A DNA stretch of 35,169 nt from Elusimicrobiota bacterium (GTDB taxonomy: Bacteria; CG03; SLGR01; JAFGSA01), in contig JAFGSA010000036.1 of assembly GCA_016934855.1 (NCBI GenBank), forward strand, positions 1 through 35,169, read 5' to 3'. Position 1 is the first letter of the stretch. Each line of letters opens with the position of its first letter. The notes below the pieces were generated by a model that was not told the origin of the DNA, did no database searches, and was given only the letters and a program-made list of their open reading frames with translations. Made by a program: the position numbers and the translations under genes. Positions 34,572 through 35,169 of this stretch are shown in pieces.

Positions 34572-35169
34572 TCATCTTGAGCCCATAACCCTCTGCATGT
34601 CTTTTTTGTCGGTAGAATGGTCCATGGCCTGCTTATAGGTTATATCACCGTTCTTGTAAAGCCTGAACAGGGCCTGGTTCATAGTCTGCATGCCTTTTAC
34701 GCCGCCCGTCTGCAACGCCGAATGAATCTGCTCGGTCTTTTCTTCCCTGATCATGTTGCGGATACCCGGGGTCACTATCAGCACTTCGACGGCGAGAGCC
34801 AGCCCGCCCCCCTTTATTTCGCTCTTGTGGAGGAGTTTCTGGCAGAAGACCGCCTGAAGGACCATCGAGAGCTGGCTCCTGACCTGCCCCTGCTGGTGAG
34901 GCGGAAAGACATCGATTATCCTGTTAATGGACTGCGGAGCATCGGGAGTATGCAAAGTGGCGAATACCAGGTGGCCCGTTTCCGCGATCGTAAGCGCCGC
35001 GGATATGGTCTCCCTGTCTCTCATCTCTCCTACCATTATTATATCGGGGTCCTGCCTCATGGCGTACTTGAGGGCCATTGGGAAAGACTTGGTGTCGGCG
35101 CCCAGCTCACGCTGCGATACCAGGCATTCCTTGTGTTCGTGTATATACTCTATCGGGTCTTCTATGGTC
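34572..35169 (-). CDS. pilT: Type IV pilus retraction ATPase PilT (partial, N-terminus outside the window)
   Basis: Only the C-terminal 198 residues are inside the window; the first full codon is at 35168 and the gene continues to the right. Visible are the Asp-box region TIEDPIEYIHEH, Walker B IIMVGEMRDRETI and the His-box GHLVFATLHTPDA, followed by the PilT-type tail (QTMNQALFRLYKNGDITYKQAM). PilT-type rather than PilB/GspE by the short tail and by the lack of a tetracysteine zinc insert in this part. It powers retraction and twitching in known systems. The in-frame ATG at 35078 is internal, not the start. Confidence 0.95.
   Translation of the reverse strand, partial: TIEDPIEYIHEHKECLVSQRELGADTKSFPMALKYAMRQDPDIIMVGEMRDRETISAALTIAETGHLVFATLHTPDAPQSINRIIDVFPPHQQGQVRSQLSMVLQAVFCQKLLHKSEIKGGGLALAVEVLIVTPGIRNMIREEKTEQIHSALQTGGVKGMQTMNQALFRLYKNGDITYKQAMDHSTDKKDMQRVMGSR

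Overview
The window is a gene-dense bacterial segment with about 29 protein genes. Nearly all run leftward (minus strand); only two point rightward. There are no rRNA or tRNA genes, CRISPR arrays or insertion sequences that I can recognise. The mix is pilin biogenesis genes, many C-type membrane glycosyltransferases, MEMO/radical-SAM genes, a YacP-like NYN nuclease, and short consensus sigma70-type promoters with purine-rich ribosome sites. It looks like an uncultivated Gram-negative bacterium. My best guess is Candidatus Omnitrophota (OP3) or a relative; this is inference from gene style, not a marker-gene result.

Layout. (1) 1-6557: a tight leftward operon read from a promoter at 6601-6629: MEMO-family protein, PolX, YfcE-type phosphodiesterase, a SAM methyltransferase, a YjbQ-type protein, a peptide-binding lipoprotein and a YacP-like nuclease. 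A perfect-consensus leftward promoter at 27-54 starts another unit outside the window. (2) 6681-10929: ferredoxin plus AmmeMemoRadiSam radical SAM enzyme, divergent from a fused polyprenyl-phosphate glycosyltransferase/PAP2 phosphatase, followed by a convergent GT39-type glycosyltransferase. (3) 10904-16962: purH, serC and a GH65 disaccharide phosphorylase fused to a CBS pair, then a beta-phosphoglucomutase-like HAD enzyme with its own promoter and probably a leaderless mRNA. (4) 17156-19246: groES-groEL with promoter and terminator. (5) 19233-27025: an overlapping housekeeping operon (amidase, murI, yjbQ, surE, uvrB, nadC, birA-coaX fusion). (6) 27081-35169: a type IV pilus and glycan region (GT-C enzyme, pilD, O-antigen-ligase-like TPR protein, major pilin, GT-C-TPR protein, pilC, partial pilT).

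How parts may work together. The DPM1-like/PAP2 fusion would make and recycle polyprenyl-phosphate sugars for the GT-C enzymes. Two of these membrane glycan proteins carry C-terminal TPRs and flank the pilin gene, which suggests pilin or cell-surface glycosylation. The GH65 phosphorylase would release beta-glucose-1-phosphate for the neighbouring phosphoglucomutase, and its CBS pair could sense adenylates. The most noteworthy items are the GH65-CBS fusion, the GT2-PAP2 fusion, the pilin terminator that abuts the ligase start codon, and an inverted array of 7-bp units between pilC and pilT.
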